Part shown: positions 33,848 to 42,180 of the stretch, in pieces | Layout: the number at the start of each line of letters is the position of its first letter | Position numbering within the stretch: position 1 is the stretch's first letter | Translations under genes and position numbers: made by a program | The notes under the pieces: model-generated | What the model was told of the DNA's origin: nothing | What the model saw: only the letters and a program-made list of their open reading frames with translations | Databases searched by the model: none | Assembly (NCBI GenBank): GCA_964654285.1 | Contig: CAZZJC010000025.1 | Coordinates: 1-64,000 of the forward strand | Length of the DNA: 64,000 nucleotides | Reading direction: 5' to 3' | Source: BJHQ01 sp964654285 | Lineage (GTDB): Bacteria; Planctomycetota; UBA11346

Positions 33848-33865
33848 CCAGCGGCTTGCCGCTGG
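33848..33865. repeat. Isolated perfect hairpin
   Basis: CCAGCGGC/GCCGCTGG with a TT loop gives an 8-bp stem just before the terminator downstream of btuF. It has the same short-loop style as the hairpins at 371-546 and 3767-3878. Confidence 0.5.
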
Positions 33866-33890
33866 CGGATCCCCGCTAGCCTCTACCAGG

Positions 33891-33916
33891 CCCGGACGCG
33901 CATGCTCCGGGTTTTT
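33891..33916 (+). terminator. Intrinsic terminator after btuF
   Basis: A CCCGGA/TCCGGG stem (33891-33896/33906-33911) is followed directly by TTTTT. It separates the cobalamin operon from purA, which begins 25 bp later. Confidence 0.75.
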
Positions 33917-33940
33917 CGTGTACCTTGATTGCGGAACCAC

Positions 33941-35389
33941 ATGCCGGCCACGAAGACGAAGCAGCCCCGCTCCTCCACCCCTGCGGCAAAAGCGGCTAAG
34001 AGGCCGTTGCAGCCAAAGAAACAGGTCGCAGCCAAGACCGCAGCCAAGACCCCGGTCAAGGCGACGAAAGGGACGGCGAAGGTGAAGGCTCCGGCCGCGC
34101 CTGCGCGCTCCACCGCGCGCTCGCGCGTCGTGCTCGGCCTGCAATGGGGCGATGAGGGCAAGGGCAAGGTCATCGACCTGCTCGCCAAGGAATCGGAGGT
34201 CGTGGTGCGCTGCCAGGGCGGCGCCAACGCCGGGCACACCGTCGTCGTGGGCGGGCGCAAGACGGTGCTCCACCTGCTGCCGTCCGGCGTACTGCACCAG
34301 GGTGCGGCCTGCGTGATCGGCAACGGCGTGGTGCTCGACCCGATCGCGCTCTGCCAGGAGCTCGATGAGCTCGCCGCTGGCGGCTGCGAAGCCGCGCCGC
34401 GCCTGCGCATCAGCGACCGGGCGCATCTGGTGCTGCCGGCGCACAAGGCGCTCGACGCCGCGATCGAAGCCGCCAAGGGCGCGAGCAAGGTCGGCACCAC
34501 CCTGCGCGGCATCGGCCCGTGCTACATCGACAAGGTCGCGCGCACCGGCCTGCGCGCCGGCGACCTGCGCAATCTGGCCACCTTCGAACGCAAGGCGCGC
34601 GATCTGTTCGCGAGCGCCAACCGCCAGATCACCACCCTGCACGGCGGTGCGGCGATCGAGGTCGAATCGGCGATGGGGCCCCTCATGCAGGCCTGCCGGC
34701 GCATCGCGCCGCTGGTCAGCGACACCGCCGCCTTCCTGCACCAGGCCGCACGCGATGGCAGCCGCTTCCTCTTCGAGGGTGCCCAGGGCGTGCTGCTGGA
34801 TGTCGACTTCGGAACCTACCCGTTCGTCACGTCATCGAACACCGGCATCGGCGGCGTGATCACCGGATCCGGCCTGTCGCACAAGCATTTCGACGAGGTC
34901 ATCGGGGTGGTGAAGGCGTATTCCACCCGCGTCGGCAGCGGGCCGTTCCCGGTCGAGCTGCTCGACGCCACCGGCGAGGCCCTGCGCCAGCGCGGGCGCG
35001 AATTCGGCGCCACCACCGGCCGGCCGCGCCGCTGCGGCTGGCTCGATCTCGTCGCGGTCGGCTTCGCCTGCCGCCTGAACGGCGTCGACCGCATCGCCCT
35101 GACCAAGCTCGACATCCTGACCGGTGAGCGGGAAGTGCCGATCTGCGTCGATTACGAGGTCGAGGGCGAACGTCTGGGCACCGTGCCTGCGCGCCTGGAA
35201 GACCTCGCCCGCGCCAAGCCGGTGTGGGAGATCCTGCCCGGCTGGAGCGAATCGCTCGCCGCCTGCCGCACCCTGGCCGACCTGCCCAGGCAGGCCCGGT
35301 GCTACATCGAGACCATCGAATCGCGCCTGGAAGTCCCGGTGGGCTGGATCGGGGTGGGGCCCGGTCGTGACGAGATCATCGTCGCATGA
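33941..35389 (+). CDS. purA: Adenylosuccinate synthetase with basic N-terminal extension
   Basis: The enzyme converts IMP, aspartate and GTP to adenylosuccinate, the first committed AMP step. Catalytic landmarks are clear: LGLQWGDEGKGKVIDLL, GGANAGHTVV, GVVLDP, GTTLRGIGPCY, EGAQGVLLDVDFGTYPFVTS and TTGRPRRCGWLD. The core starts only at about residue 60. Residues 1-58 are a Lys/Ala/Pro/Thr-rich stretch (KPLQPKKQVAAKTAAKTPVK-like), absent from standard PurA. The ATG at 33941 is chosen over an in-frame TTG four codons upstream. It overlaps uppS by 4 bp. Confidence 0.95.
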   Translation: MPATKTKQPRSSTPAAKAAKRPLQPKKQVAAKTAAKTPVKATKGTAKVKAPAAPARSTARSRVVLGLQWGDEGKGKVIDLLAKESEVVVRCQGGANAGHTVVVGGRKTVLHLLPSGVLHQGAACVIGNGVVLDPIALCQELDELAAGGCEAAPRLRISDRAHLVLPAHKALDAAIEAAKGASKVGTTLRGIGPCYIDKVARTGLRAGDLRNLATFERKARDLFASANRQITTLHGGAAIEVESAMGPLMQACRRIAPLVSDTAAFLHQAARDGSRFLFEGAQGVLLDVDFGTYPFVTSSNTGIGGVITGSGLSHKHFDEVIGVVKAYSTRVGSGPFPVELLDATGEALRQRGREFGATTGRPRRCGWLDLVAVGFACRLNGVDRIALTKLDILTGEREVPICVDYEVEGERLGTVPARLEDLARAKPVWEILPGWSESLAACRTLADLPRQARCYIETIESRLEVPVGWIGVGPGRDEIIVA

Positions 35390-36156
35390 ACGTGCCGGCC
35401 GCCTCGTTGTCGCCCGCCGCCACCGATTCGGCCCTGCGTTCGGCCGGGCTCGATGCGGCCCGGCTGCCACGCCACGTCGGCATCATCATGGACGGCAACG
35501 GCCGCTGGGCGACCGGTCGCGGCTGGGAACGGGTGCGCGGGCATCGCCTTGGCGCCGAGGCCGTGCGCACGGTCACCACCGCCGCCGCCCGGCTGGGGAT
35601 CGCGCGCCTCACCCTGTATGCGTTCTCGTCCGAGAACTGGACCCGGCCGCAACGCGAAATCGACGTGTTGATGCATCTTCTCCGCGACTTCCTGCGTAAT
35701 GAAGAATCGACCCTGCATGCCAGCCAGATCCGCCTGGCGGCGATCGGCCAGCTCGACCGCCTGCCCACGCCGGTGCTGAAGGAGCTCAACCGCGTCCGCA
35801 GCGCCACCGCCGGGCATGCCCGGATGGTGCTCAGCCTGGCGATCAGCTACGGCGGTCGGGATGAACTGGTCGATGCCTGCCGCCGCATCGCTGCCCGCGC
35901 CAAGGCGGGCGAGATCGACCCCACCGCGATCGATGCCGGTACGGTGCAGGATCATCTCTACGCCCCCGACGGCGGCGATCTCGACCTGGTCATCCGCACC
36001 GCCGGCGAGCAGCGCCTGTCGAATTTCATGCCCTGGCAGTCGGTCTACGCCGAATACGTCTCCAGCCAGGCGCTCTGGCCCGACTTCGGCGAAGCCGACT
36101 TCATCGGCTGCCTGCGCGAGTACCAGCGGCGGGAACGCCGCTTCGGCGGGCTCTGA
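35386..36156 (+). CDS. uppS: Undecaprenyl diphosphate synthase
   Basis: The 256-residue cis-prenyltransferase makes the C55 lipid carrier for peptidoglycan and other envelope polymers by adding isopentenyl units to farnesyl diphosphate. It shows HVGIIMDGNGRWA (catalytic Asp, about residue 35), FSSENW, SYGGRDEL, and the C-terminal LVIRTAGEQRLSNFMPWQ region that binds IPP. The ATG overlaps the purA stop (ATGA). Length is normal. Confidence 0.95.
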   Translation: MNVPAASLSPAATDSALRSAGLDAARLPRHVGIIMDGNGRWATGRGWERVRGHRLGAEAVRTVTTAAARLGIARLTLYAFSSENWTRPQREIDVLMHLLRDFLRNEESTLHASQIRLAAIGQLDRLPTPVLKELNRVRSATAGHARMVLSLAISYGGRDELVDACRRIAARAKAGEIDPTAIDAGTVQDHLYAPDGGDLDLVIRTAGEQRLSNFMPWQSVYAEYVSSQALWPDFGEADFIGCLREYQRRERRFGGL

Positions 36157-36189
36157 GCCATCCCAGTGCGGCCGATTCCGGTCCGGGCC

Positions 36190-37668
36190 TTAGACCCCGG
36201 CGGGAACCGCCAGGACACGCGCCTCCGGCAGGCGGCTCCGCCCGGCCCAGAACCGGCGTCGGGTCAGTTCGACCAGGGGATGCCAGACCGCATGTACCAG
36301 GCGATGGCGGATGAGCGCCGACCAGAGTGGATTGCTGCGCTTGTAGAGCAGCGCCATCGCCAGGTAGGGCAGCACCGCGCGCGGGTCATCCGGGCGGCGG
36401 CGCAGGATCGACGCCAGCGAGAACATCCGCCGGTAGCACCAGGCGTAACCCGCCTCCAGCTCCTCCGGCGTCATGCGGGCCGGGCGGAAGACGCAGTGGG
36501 CGGTGTCGTAGCGTTGCCAGTCCCGGGTGAGGATCCGTCCGGCCGCGTCCAGGCGTCGGAACAACGGGGTGCCCGGATACGGCGTGAGGATGTGGAAGGT
36601 GGCGCATTCCAGGCGGACCGCCTCGCACCAAGCCAGGGTCCGTGCGAAGATGGAGGTGTCGTCCCCGTCGAACCCGAACACGAAGCTGGCGTTCACCTGG
36701 ATGCCATGGCGGTGGAACATCCGCACCCGGCGGGCGTATTCCCCGGCTGGCGGCGTGCGCTTGCCGGCGCGGCGCAGGTTGCCGTCGCCCAGGCTTTCGA
36801 AGCCGATGAAGACCCCGGTGCAACCGGCCGCCGCCATCGCCGCGACCGCGTCCTCGCGATCGGTCACATCGAGGGTGACCGCCGCGCTCCAGATCCGTCG
36901 CAGGGGGCGCAGCGCGGTGCAGAGGTCGATGAGGTGGTCGGGGTCGGAACCGAGGTTGTTGTCGGTGAACACCCCATATGGCTCTCCGGTCGCGGCGAAT
37001 TCCGCCGCGACCTCGCGTGGATCGCGTACCCGCCAGGGCATGCGCACTCCTGCCGTCGACAGGTAGCAGAAGTCACAACGGTTCCGGCAGCCGTTGGTGG
37101 CGTTGAGGCTGGCGGTCGTGAGGTAGCTGGCCTTCGGCAGCAGGTCGCGTCGCGGCGGGACCGCCGCCAGCTCCTGCCAGGCGCCGTCATAACGCCGTCG
37201 CAGGCGTCCGGCCGCGAGGTCAGCGAGGACGGTCGGCCAGATGGAGGCCCCATTGCCGAGCACCACCGCATCGGCGTGCGCCGCGGCCTCATCGGTGCAG
37301 GCCGAGACATGCGGTCCACCGAAGATCACGGTCGTGCCGCGTTGCCGGAGCCAGCGCGCCAGTTCATATGCCCGCTTGGCGAACGTCAGGTGCACCGTGA
37401 TCCCGGCCACGCGCGGCGGCGGATCGGCGGGCGGCGGTCCCTGGAGCAGGTTCTCATCCCAGATTCGCACCGACCAGTCCGGCGGAGTGACGCCGGCGAG
37501 GCTGCTCAAAGCCAGCGTCGGGGTCAGCACGTGCTTGCCCAGGCTGGCGCGGGCATCCTTGCGGTAGAACGGATTGATGAGCAGGACCGAGCGTTCAGCG
37601 CGGGGATGGCGAGGCTCGCCAGCAGATAAGGCTGGCGCCACGCGGAAGGGCGGCGGGAGCGCAGGCAT
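36190..37668 (-). CDS. B12-binding-domain radical SAM protein
   Basis: The 492-residue protein has an N-terminal cobalamin-binding-like domain (VLLINPFYRKDARASLGKHV, VAGITVHLTFAKRAYELARW, VIFGGPHVSACTDEAAAHAD) and a radical SAM core with NGCRNRCDFCYL (the CxxxCxxC cluster site, about residue 190). Later blocks include YGVFTDNNLGSD, FIGFESLGDGN and TPYPGTPLF. Such enzymes often methylate unactivated carbons or phosphinates; the substrate here is unknown. The frame is open upstream, but the ATG at 37668 is one base past the stop of the upstream gene (TGACATG), implying coupling. It converges on uppS, 33 bp away. Confidence 0.85.
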   Translation of the reverse strand: MPALPPPFRVAPALSAGEPRHPRAERSVLLINPFYRKDARASLGKHVLTPTLALSSLAGVTPPDWSVRIWDENLLQGPPPADPPPRVAGITVHLTFAKRAYELARWLRQRGTTVIFGGPHVSACTDEAAAHADAVVLGNGASIWPTVLADLAAGRLRRRYDGAWQELAAVPPRRDLLPKASYLTTASLNATNGCRNRCDFCYLSTAGVRMPWRVRDPREVAAEFAATGEPYGVFTDNNLGSDPDHLIDLCTALRPLRRIWSAAVTLDVTDREDAVAAMAAAGCTGVFIGFESLGDGNLRRAGKRTPPAGEYARRVRMFHRHGIQVNASFVFGFDGDDTSIFARTLAWCEAVRLECATFHILTPYPGTPLFRRLDAAGRILTRDWQRYDTAHCVFRPARMTPEELEAGYAWCYRRMFSLASILRRRPDDPRAVLPYLAMALLYKRSNPLWSALIRHRLVHAVWHPLVELTRRRFWAGRSRLPEARVLAVPAGV

Positions 37669-37669
37669 G

Positions 37670-39130
37670 TCAGGGCCGGAATCCGACCGCCCGGGCCCGG
37701 ACCACGGTCCAGGCACGGCAGTCCAGCAGGGCCACCGCGAATCGACGCTGCACGCGATCCGCCGCGTTGCGCGCGGCGTGGCGCACGGACGAGCGCAAGG
37801 GTTCATCGTCCGGGCCGGTTCCATAGGCCAGGGTTTTCAAGGCGGGCAGGGCGCCCGGCCCCAGGGATGCCAGGTAGTCGAGATCGATCGCGGCGCCGTG
37901 CCCGGCCTGGTGCCGCTCCACATTGCCCCACGCGACCAGTCCATCCCAGTCGATCCAGGCGCAGCCCAGCAGCACCAGGGCGGTCAAGCCGGCGTTGAGG
38001 TCCAGCAGCCAGCCGTTGCTGCGTCTGAGGGCGATGCGTAGCGCGATCAGGCCCAGGCCACCGGCGACCAGGAGCATCCAGATCGCGGCGGCACAGCGCC
38101 AAAGCGTGAAGCCATAGGCGTCGACGTACAGGTGCAGGCGCCACCACGACGAGGCCATCAGCACCACGGTCTGCGCGAGCCAGATCCAGACCAGGATCCG
38201 CGCCAGCCGTTGCCGCTCTGCCGCACCGCCGGGCCGGAAGGCGAGCAGCACCACCACCCCTGCGACCAGGGCGGCAGCGAGGAGCGGATAGGCGCCCCGA
38301 TGCGCGTACTCGGCCCAGGTCATCCCGGCCGGCAGGCCTGCTCCGCCCCACAGGTAGACCGCGTCCATGCCGGTCTGGAGGAGGAACAGCGCATTGGCCA
38401 CCAGCAGCACCCGCACGGTCATCGGCACCTGGTCCGGTTGCCGCGCAGGCGGAAGGGCGAGCGAGGTGAACCGGGCGCGGTACGGCAGCAGCCTGCCCCG
38501 GAGCAGGAACCAGCCCAGGCCAGCGAGCACGAGCCAGAAACCGATGCGCAGCGGATCCGGCAGGGTGCACAGGATGTTCCAGACGCGTTCCCAGGCGATC
38601 CCCAGCCATTGCGCGAGCACCGGATTGGCGAGGCCGAAGATGGCCAGGAACACCGCTCCGATGCCGAGTGCCGGGAGCCACAGCGACCAGCCAGGTCCAG
38701 GCGGGGGGGCATGCCGACGCAGCCAGCGGCCGGCCAGGCCCTGGTCCTGGAACGGCCGGGTCAGGGCGATCGCGGTGAGGGTCAACGCATCGACTGCGAC
38801 CTGGGCTGCGTCACTGGTGCCGGTACGACCGATGCGCACCAGCATCAGGAGGAATGCCAGCGCGAGCAGGAGCGGCAGCACGCCGACATCGTACACGCAA
38901 CTGAGGGCCGCCGTGCCCAGGCCCAGTGACGCGAGAACGCCCTGCGGTTGCCGCAGGACGTGCGGCCAGCGCCAGGCAACCATGGCTGCGGCACCCAGGC
39001 AGACCGCTCCCGCCGACCAGCCGGGGTCGCAGCCCCAGAGCAGGATGTCGGCAGCGGTGATCGCGCCCAGGGTTGCGAGGATGAAGGTGGGACCACGTCG
39101 CCACCAGGGGGTGAAGGGATGGTTATGCAT
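37670..39130 (-). CDS. DUF4173/DUF4153-like polytopic membrane protein
   Basis: The 486-residue protein has about twelve hydrophobic segments. The TWAEYAHRGAYPLLAAALVAG motif near residue 275 is typical of the DUF4173/DUF4153 group, and a C-terminal soluble tail is predicted. The ATG at 39130 has GGAGG eight bases upstream, better than the in-frame GTG at 39145. It lies 86 bp downstream of the CreC-like kinase on the same strand and may be part of its output, as the membrane protein CreD is in enterobacteria, but it is not a CreD homologue. Function unknown. Confidence 0.65.
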   Translation of the reverse strand: MHNHPFTPWWRRGPTFILATLGAITAADILLWGCDPGWSAGAVCLGAAAMVAWRWPHVLRQPQGVLASLGLGTAALSCVYDVGVLPLLLALAFLLMLVRIGRTGTSDAAQVAVDALTLTAIALTRPFQDQGLAGRWLRRHAPPPGPGWSLWLPALGIGAVFLAIFGLANPVLAQWLGIAWERVWNILCTLPDPLRIGFWLVLAGLGWFLLRGRLLPYRARFTSLALPPARQPDQVPMTVRVLLVANALFLLQTGMDAVYLWGGAGLPAGMTWAEYAHRGAYPLLAAALVAGVVVLLAFRPGGAAERQRLARILVWIWLAQTVVLMASSWWRLHLYVDAYGFTLWRCAAAIWMLLVAGGLGLIALRIALRRSNGWLLDLNAGLTALVLLGCAWIDWDGLVAWGNVERHQAGHGAAIDLDYLASLGPGALPALKTLAYGTGPDDEPLRSSVRHAARNAADRVQRRFAVALLDCRAWTVVRARAVGFRP

Positions 39131-39216
39131 GGTCGGGTCCTCCACCGGCCATGCTGCGGCTGAGCATGGGCTGGGTGTGGGCGTCCGGTGAAGCGGAGGT
39201 GAAGTCGGACCGGACT

Positions 39217-40737
39217 TCAGGGATCGATCGCGAGCCGGCCCGGCAGCAGAAGGCGCGCCTCGGCCCCGCCGTCGGGATGATTGCCGATCATGAACCGGCC
39301 CCCGTGCTGGCTGGCGACCTCGCGCACGATGGCAAGACCCAGGCCGCTCCCCTTGCGCCCGGTCACAGGATGGGCCAGGGAGAAGAACCGTTCGCCCAGG
39401 CGGTCGAGCGCGAAAGCCGGGATTCCAGGGCCCCGATCGCGCACCGTGCAGGCGATCCGTCCATCAGCGACGGAGAAGGCGCACGTCACCGGCGAACCGG
39501 CCGGGGCGAAGGCGAGGGCGTTGCGCAGCAGGTTGTCGCAGGCGAGCCGGATCAGGAAGCGGTCGCCCACCAGCAGCAAGCCGGAGGCGCTGGAAAAATC
39601 CAGCGTGATCTGTTGCCGTTCCGCCTGGGTTGCGTAGGTGGCGCGGAGCTCGTCGACCAGCGCCGCCACCGCGAACTCGGCGGAATCCAACGGCCGGTCT
39701 CGGCGTTCCAGCGCGGCGAGGGTGAGCAGCGCCTCGACCAGGGCCTGGATGCGGCTGCTCTCGGCCAGCACGTTGGCCACGAAGCGACGGCGTTCCTCGT
39801 CCGGCATCCGGCCGGCGGCATTCCGGGGTGGTCGATCAGCGTCCTCAGCCAGCAATTCACCCGCAGCCCGGATCGAGGCCAGGGGTCCTTTGAGCTCATG
39901 CGTCAGATTCTGCACGTACCCCTGGATGTAGGCGCGTCCGTCGATTTCGCCGGCGAGACGGGCGAGATCCGCGCCCACCTCCGCGATTTCGCCTGAACCC
40001 AGGCGCGGCGGCAAGGGCCGCTTGCCGGCGGCGACCTCGCGCGACCAGCGGCGCAGCCGGTGGATCGGCCAGGAGATCCACCAGGTGACCAGGGCCGCCA
40101 GGATCGCGCTGGCGCTGGCGACGACCACGCCAGCGCTGATGGCAGCGGTGCGCGCTGCGGTTTCGAGCGGGATGGTGCTGCCCGCCTCCTTGAAGACGGA
40201 CAGCACGCCGACCAGGCGCCCGTCCCGGCGCACCGGCGCGGCGACGTGCAGCACCGCGCTGTCAGGGTCGCCTGCAACCAGCCGGCTGGCGCGTGCGCCG
40301 TATTCGCCGCGCATCGTTCGCAGCACATCGTTCCAGCGTCCGTAGTCGCGTCCGACCTGGGTCGGATCCGTCGCATGCCAGAGCACCATGCCCTTGGCGT
40401 CGGTGAGGTAGGCGCCGAGTTCCAGGCGCATCTTGCGATGGCCGTAGATCCGTGCGTCCAGATGGCGGGCCTGGGCCGCAGCGAAGATCGCCGCGAGCCG
40501 GCGGGTGTCGGGAAGGCCATCCATCGATCCATCCTGCTCGACCGCCACCGCGAGCAGGTTGGCGGTGTCGATCATCGCCTCCTCGGTCGCCTCCTGATAG
40601 CGCTGGCGCAATCCGCGCAGCAACTGATCGGTCAGCAGCCACATGCCGAGGGCGGTGACCAGCGCCACCGCCAGGGCCAGCTTCAGGCGCAGGCTCGCAT
40701 TTCCCCACAGGCTCCATGCTCCGCGCGGTTTCACCAT
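39217..40737 (-). CDS. creC: CreC-like sensor histidine kinase
   Basis: The 506-residue kinase has an N-terminal membrane helix (about 16-36), an extracytoplasmic sensor (ARIYGHRKMRLELGAYLTDA), a second helix near 190-212, a HAMP-like linker, an H-box LTHELKGPLASI (phospho-His about residue 280), then the N-box DNLLRNALAFA, G1 DRGPGIP and G2 GRKGSGLGLAIVREV. The sensor pattern resembles CreC. The start overlaps the response-regulator stop by 7 bp. In gamma-proteobacteria CreBC responds to carbon source and envelope stress; the signal here is unknown. Confidence 0.8.
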   Translation of the reverse strand: MVKPRGAWSLWGNASLRLKLALAVALVTALGMWLLTDQLLRGLRQRYQEATEEAMIDTANLLAVAVEQDGSMDGLPDTRRLAAIFAAAQARHLDARIYGHRKMRLELGAYLTDAKGMVLWHATDPTQVGRDYGRWNDVLRTMRGEYGARASRLVAGDPDSAVLHVAAPVRRDGRLVGVLSVFKEAGSTIPLETAARTAAISAGVVVASASAILAALVTWWISWPIHRLRRWSREVAAGKRPLPPRLGSGEIAEVGADLARLAGEIDGRAYIQGYVQNLTHELKGPLASIRAAGELLAEDADRPPRNAAGRMPDEERRRFVANVLAESSRIQALVEALLTLAALERRDRPLDSAEFAVAALVDELRATYATQAERQQITLDFSSASGLLLVGDRFLIRLACDNLLRNALAFAPAGSPVTCAFSVADGRIACTVRDRGPGIPAFALDRLGERFFSLAHPVTGRKGSGLGLAIVREVASQHGGRFMIGNHPDGGAEARLLLPGRLAIDP

Positions 40738-41405
40738 TGCTCCCGCAGACGGTAGCCTTCACCGCGCACGGTTTCGATCGCCTCGGGTTCAGGGCGGATG
40801 GCGCGCAATTTGGCGCGCAGGGTCTTCACATGCGTATCCACGGTGCGGTCGTTCACCGCGCCGGGATCCTCCCACACCCGGTCGAGGAGCTCCGCGCGCG
40901 AGAACACCCGGCCCGGAGCCGACGCCAGCTCGACCAGCAGGCGGAACTCATAGCGCGTCAGGTCGAGCGGCTGGCTGAAGAACCGGGCGCGGAAGGCGGC
41001 GGCATCGAGCTCGACCGGTCCGGCCGATCCCGTCGGCAGCGTCATCGCGCATCGGCGCAGGACGGCCCTGATCCTTGCCACCAGTTCGCGCGGGCTGAAC
41101 GGCTTGGCCACGTAGTCGTCGGCACCGAGTTCCAGTCCCACCACGCGGTCGACCTCGGCTGAACGCGCGGTCAGCATCACCACCGGTACGCCGTCGCCCC
41201 GGCGCAGGTCCCGCAGCAGGTCGAACCCGCTGCCATCGGGCAGACCGGCATCCAGCAGCACCAGGTGCGGCCGCGCCAAGGCCAGACGGGTGCGCGCCGC
41301 CGCCAGGGTGGTGACGGCCGTCACCAGGAATCCCTCGGCCTTCAGGGCATAGCGCAGCGCGTCGACCACCCCGGGCTCGTCCTCGACCACCAGGATCTCG
41401 TGCAT
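40731..41405 (-). CDS. creB: CreB-like OmpR-family response regulator
   Basis: The 224-residue protein has a receiver domain (ILVVEDEPGVVDALRYALKA, phospho-acceptor in LVLLDAGLPDGSG about residue 51, VMLTARS, ADDYVAKPFSPREL) and a winged-helix DNA-binding domain (LTRYEFRLLVELASAPGRVF, VDTHVKTLRAKLR, VRGEGYRLR). The ATG at 41405 gives MHEILVVEDE. It is the first gene of a creB-creC pair, and its promoter must lie within or beyond the vapC remnant at 41415-41765. Confidence 0.85.
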   Translation of the reverse strand: MHEILVVEDEPGVVDALRYALKAEGFLVTAVTTLAAARTRLALARPHLVLLDAGLPDGSGFDLLRDLRRGDGVPVVMLTARSAEVDRVVGLELGADDYVAKPFSPRELVARIRAVLRRCAMTLPTGSAGPVELDAAAFRARFFSQPLDLTRYEFRLLVELASAPGRVFSRAELLDRVWEDPGAVNDRTVDTHVKTLRAKLRAIRPEPEAIETVRGEGYRLREQW

Positions 41406-41414
41406 GGGCGCAGG

Positions 41415-41765
41415 ATGGCGGCCATCGGCCCAGGGGAAACGGACACGCCGTCGGACGTACCCGACGTTCTGGCCATCGAGGTGGCGAACGCCCTCATCAA
41501 CGGCATGCGTCAGAAGCGGATCGCCATGTCCGAGATGACCCCTCGCCTGGAAATGGCCTTGAGGATTCAGGTCAACTGGCATGCCTCGCGGCCCTTGATC
41601 CCGCGTGCCGCCGCCATCGCCCTCCAGTACAACCGCCGCCCCTGCGACGGCGTCTTCATCGCCCTCGCCGAACGGCTGGATTCGGTACGGATCACCGCCG
41701 ATGCAAAGCTGGTGCGCGGTCTGCACGGCACGCGCCTCGCCCTGCGGGTCAGGTTGCTGGGCTGA
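41415..41765 (+). pseudogene. 5'-truncated VapC-type PIN-domain toxin remnant
   Basis: The frame encodes the C-terminal two thirds of a PIN domain: PDVLAIEVANAL (second acidic residue), AAIALQYNRRPCDGVFIALAERLDSVRITAD (third and fourth acidic residues) and KLVRGLHG. The N-terminal strand with the first catalytic Asp is absent; upstream sequence in that frame is the antisense of creB. No antitoxin gene is adjacent. It is therefore probably a dead remnant of a toxin-antitoxin locus. Its 3' end overlaps the thioesterase gene by 17 bp in convergent orientation. Confidence 0.65.
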
Positions 41766-42177
41766 GCAGCGCCAGGATCTCGGCCGGGATGCGTTTCGGC
41801 CGACCGTCGCGGTCGACGGTGGCGACGGTGACGGTGGCGTCGCAGATCGGGGTGCCGTCGAGGGTGATCGCGGTGATGAAGGTGACCCGGCTCGGGCCGC
41901 ATGCCGACGCCGTGGTGGTCAGGAGCATCTCGTCGTCGAAGCGCACCGGCCGGCGGTAGCGCACCTGGAGTTCGATCACCGGCATGCCCGTTCCGGTGGC
42001 CTCGAGATGGCGGTAGGAATGACCCTGGGCGCGCAACCATTCGATGCGGGCTTCTTCGAACCAGTTGATGTACGAACCGTGATGGGCGATGCCCATGACA
42101 TCGGTCTCGCCGTAGCGTACACGGATGCGGTGCTGGTGCGGCTGGCCCTGCGGGAAGCCGCCGACGGTGTCGCCCAT
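41749..42177 (-). CDS. YbgC/4HBT-type acyl-CoA thioesterase
   Basis: The 142-residue hot-dog-fold protein shows HRIRVRYGETDVMGIAHHGS, with the catalytic Asp in the conserved D.M.(I/V).HH segment, INWFEEARIEWLRAQG, and VIELQVRYRRPVRFDD. It hydrolyses acyl-CoA thioesters; substrate not predictable. It follows nuoN by only 3 bp and is probably carried at the end of the complex I transcript, although no metabolic link is obvious. Confidence 0.85.
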   Translation of the reverse strand: MGDTVGGFPQGQPHQHRIRVRYGETDVMGIAHHGSYINWFEEARIEWLRAQGHSYRHLEATGTGMPVIELQVRYRRPVRFDDEMLLTTTASACGPSRVTFITAITLDGTPICDATVTVATVDRDGRPKRIPAEILALLSPAT

Positions 42178-42180
42178 GGC

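Noticed and set aside
37670..39130. The membrane protein next to the CreBC pair as CreD
   Set aside because: Its many short helices and TWAEYAHRGAYPL motif fit DUF4173/DUF4153, not CreD's layout.
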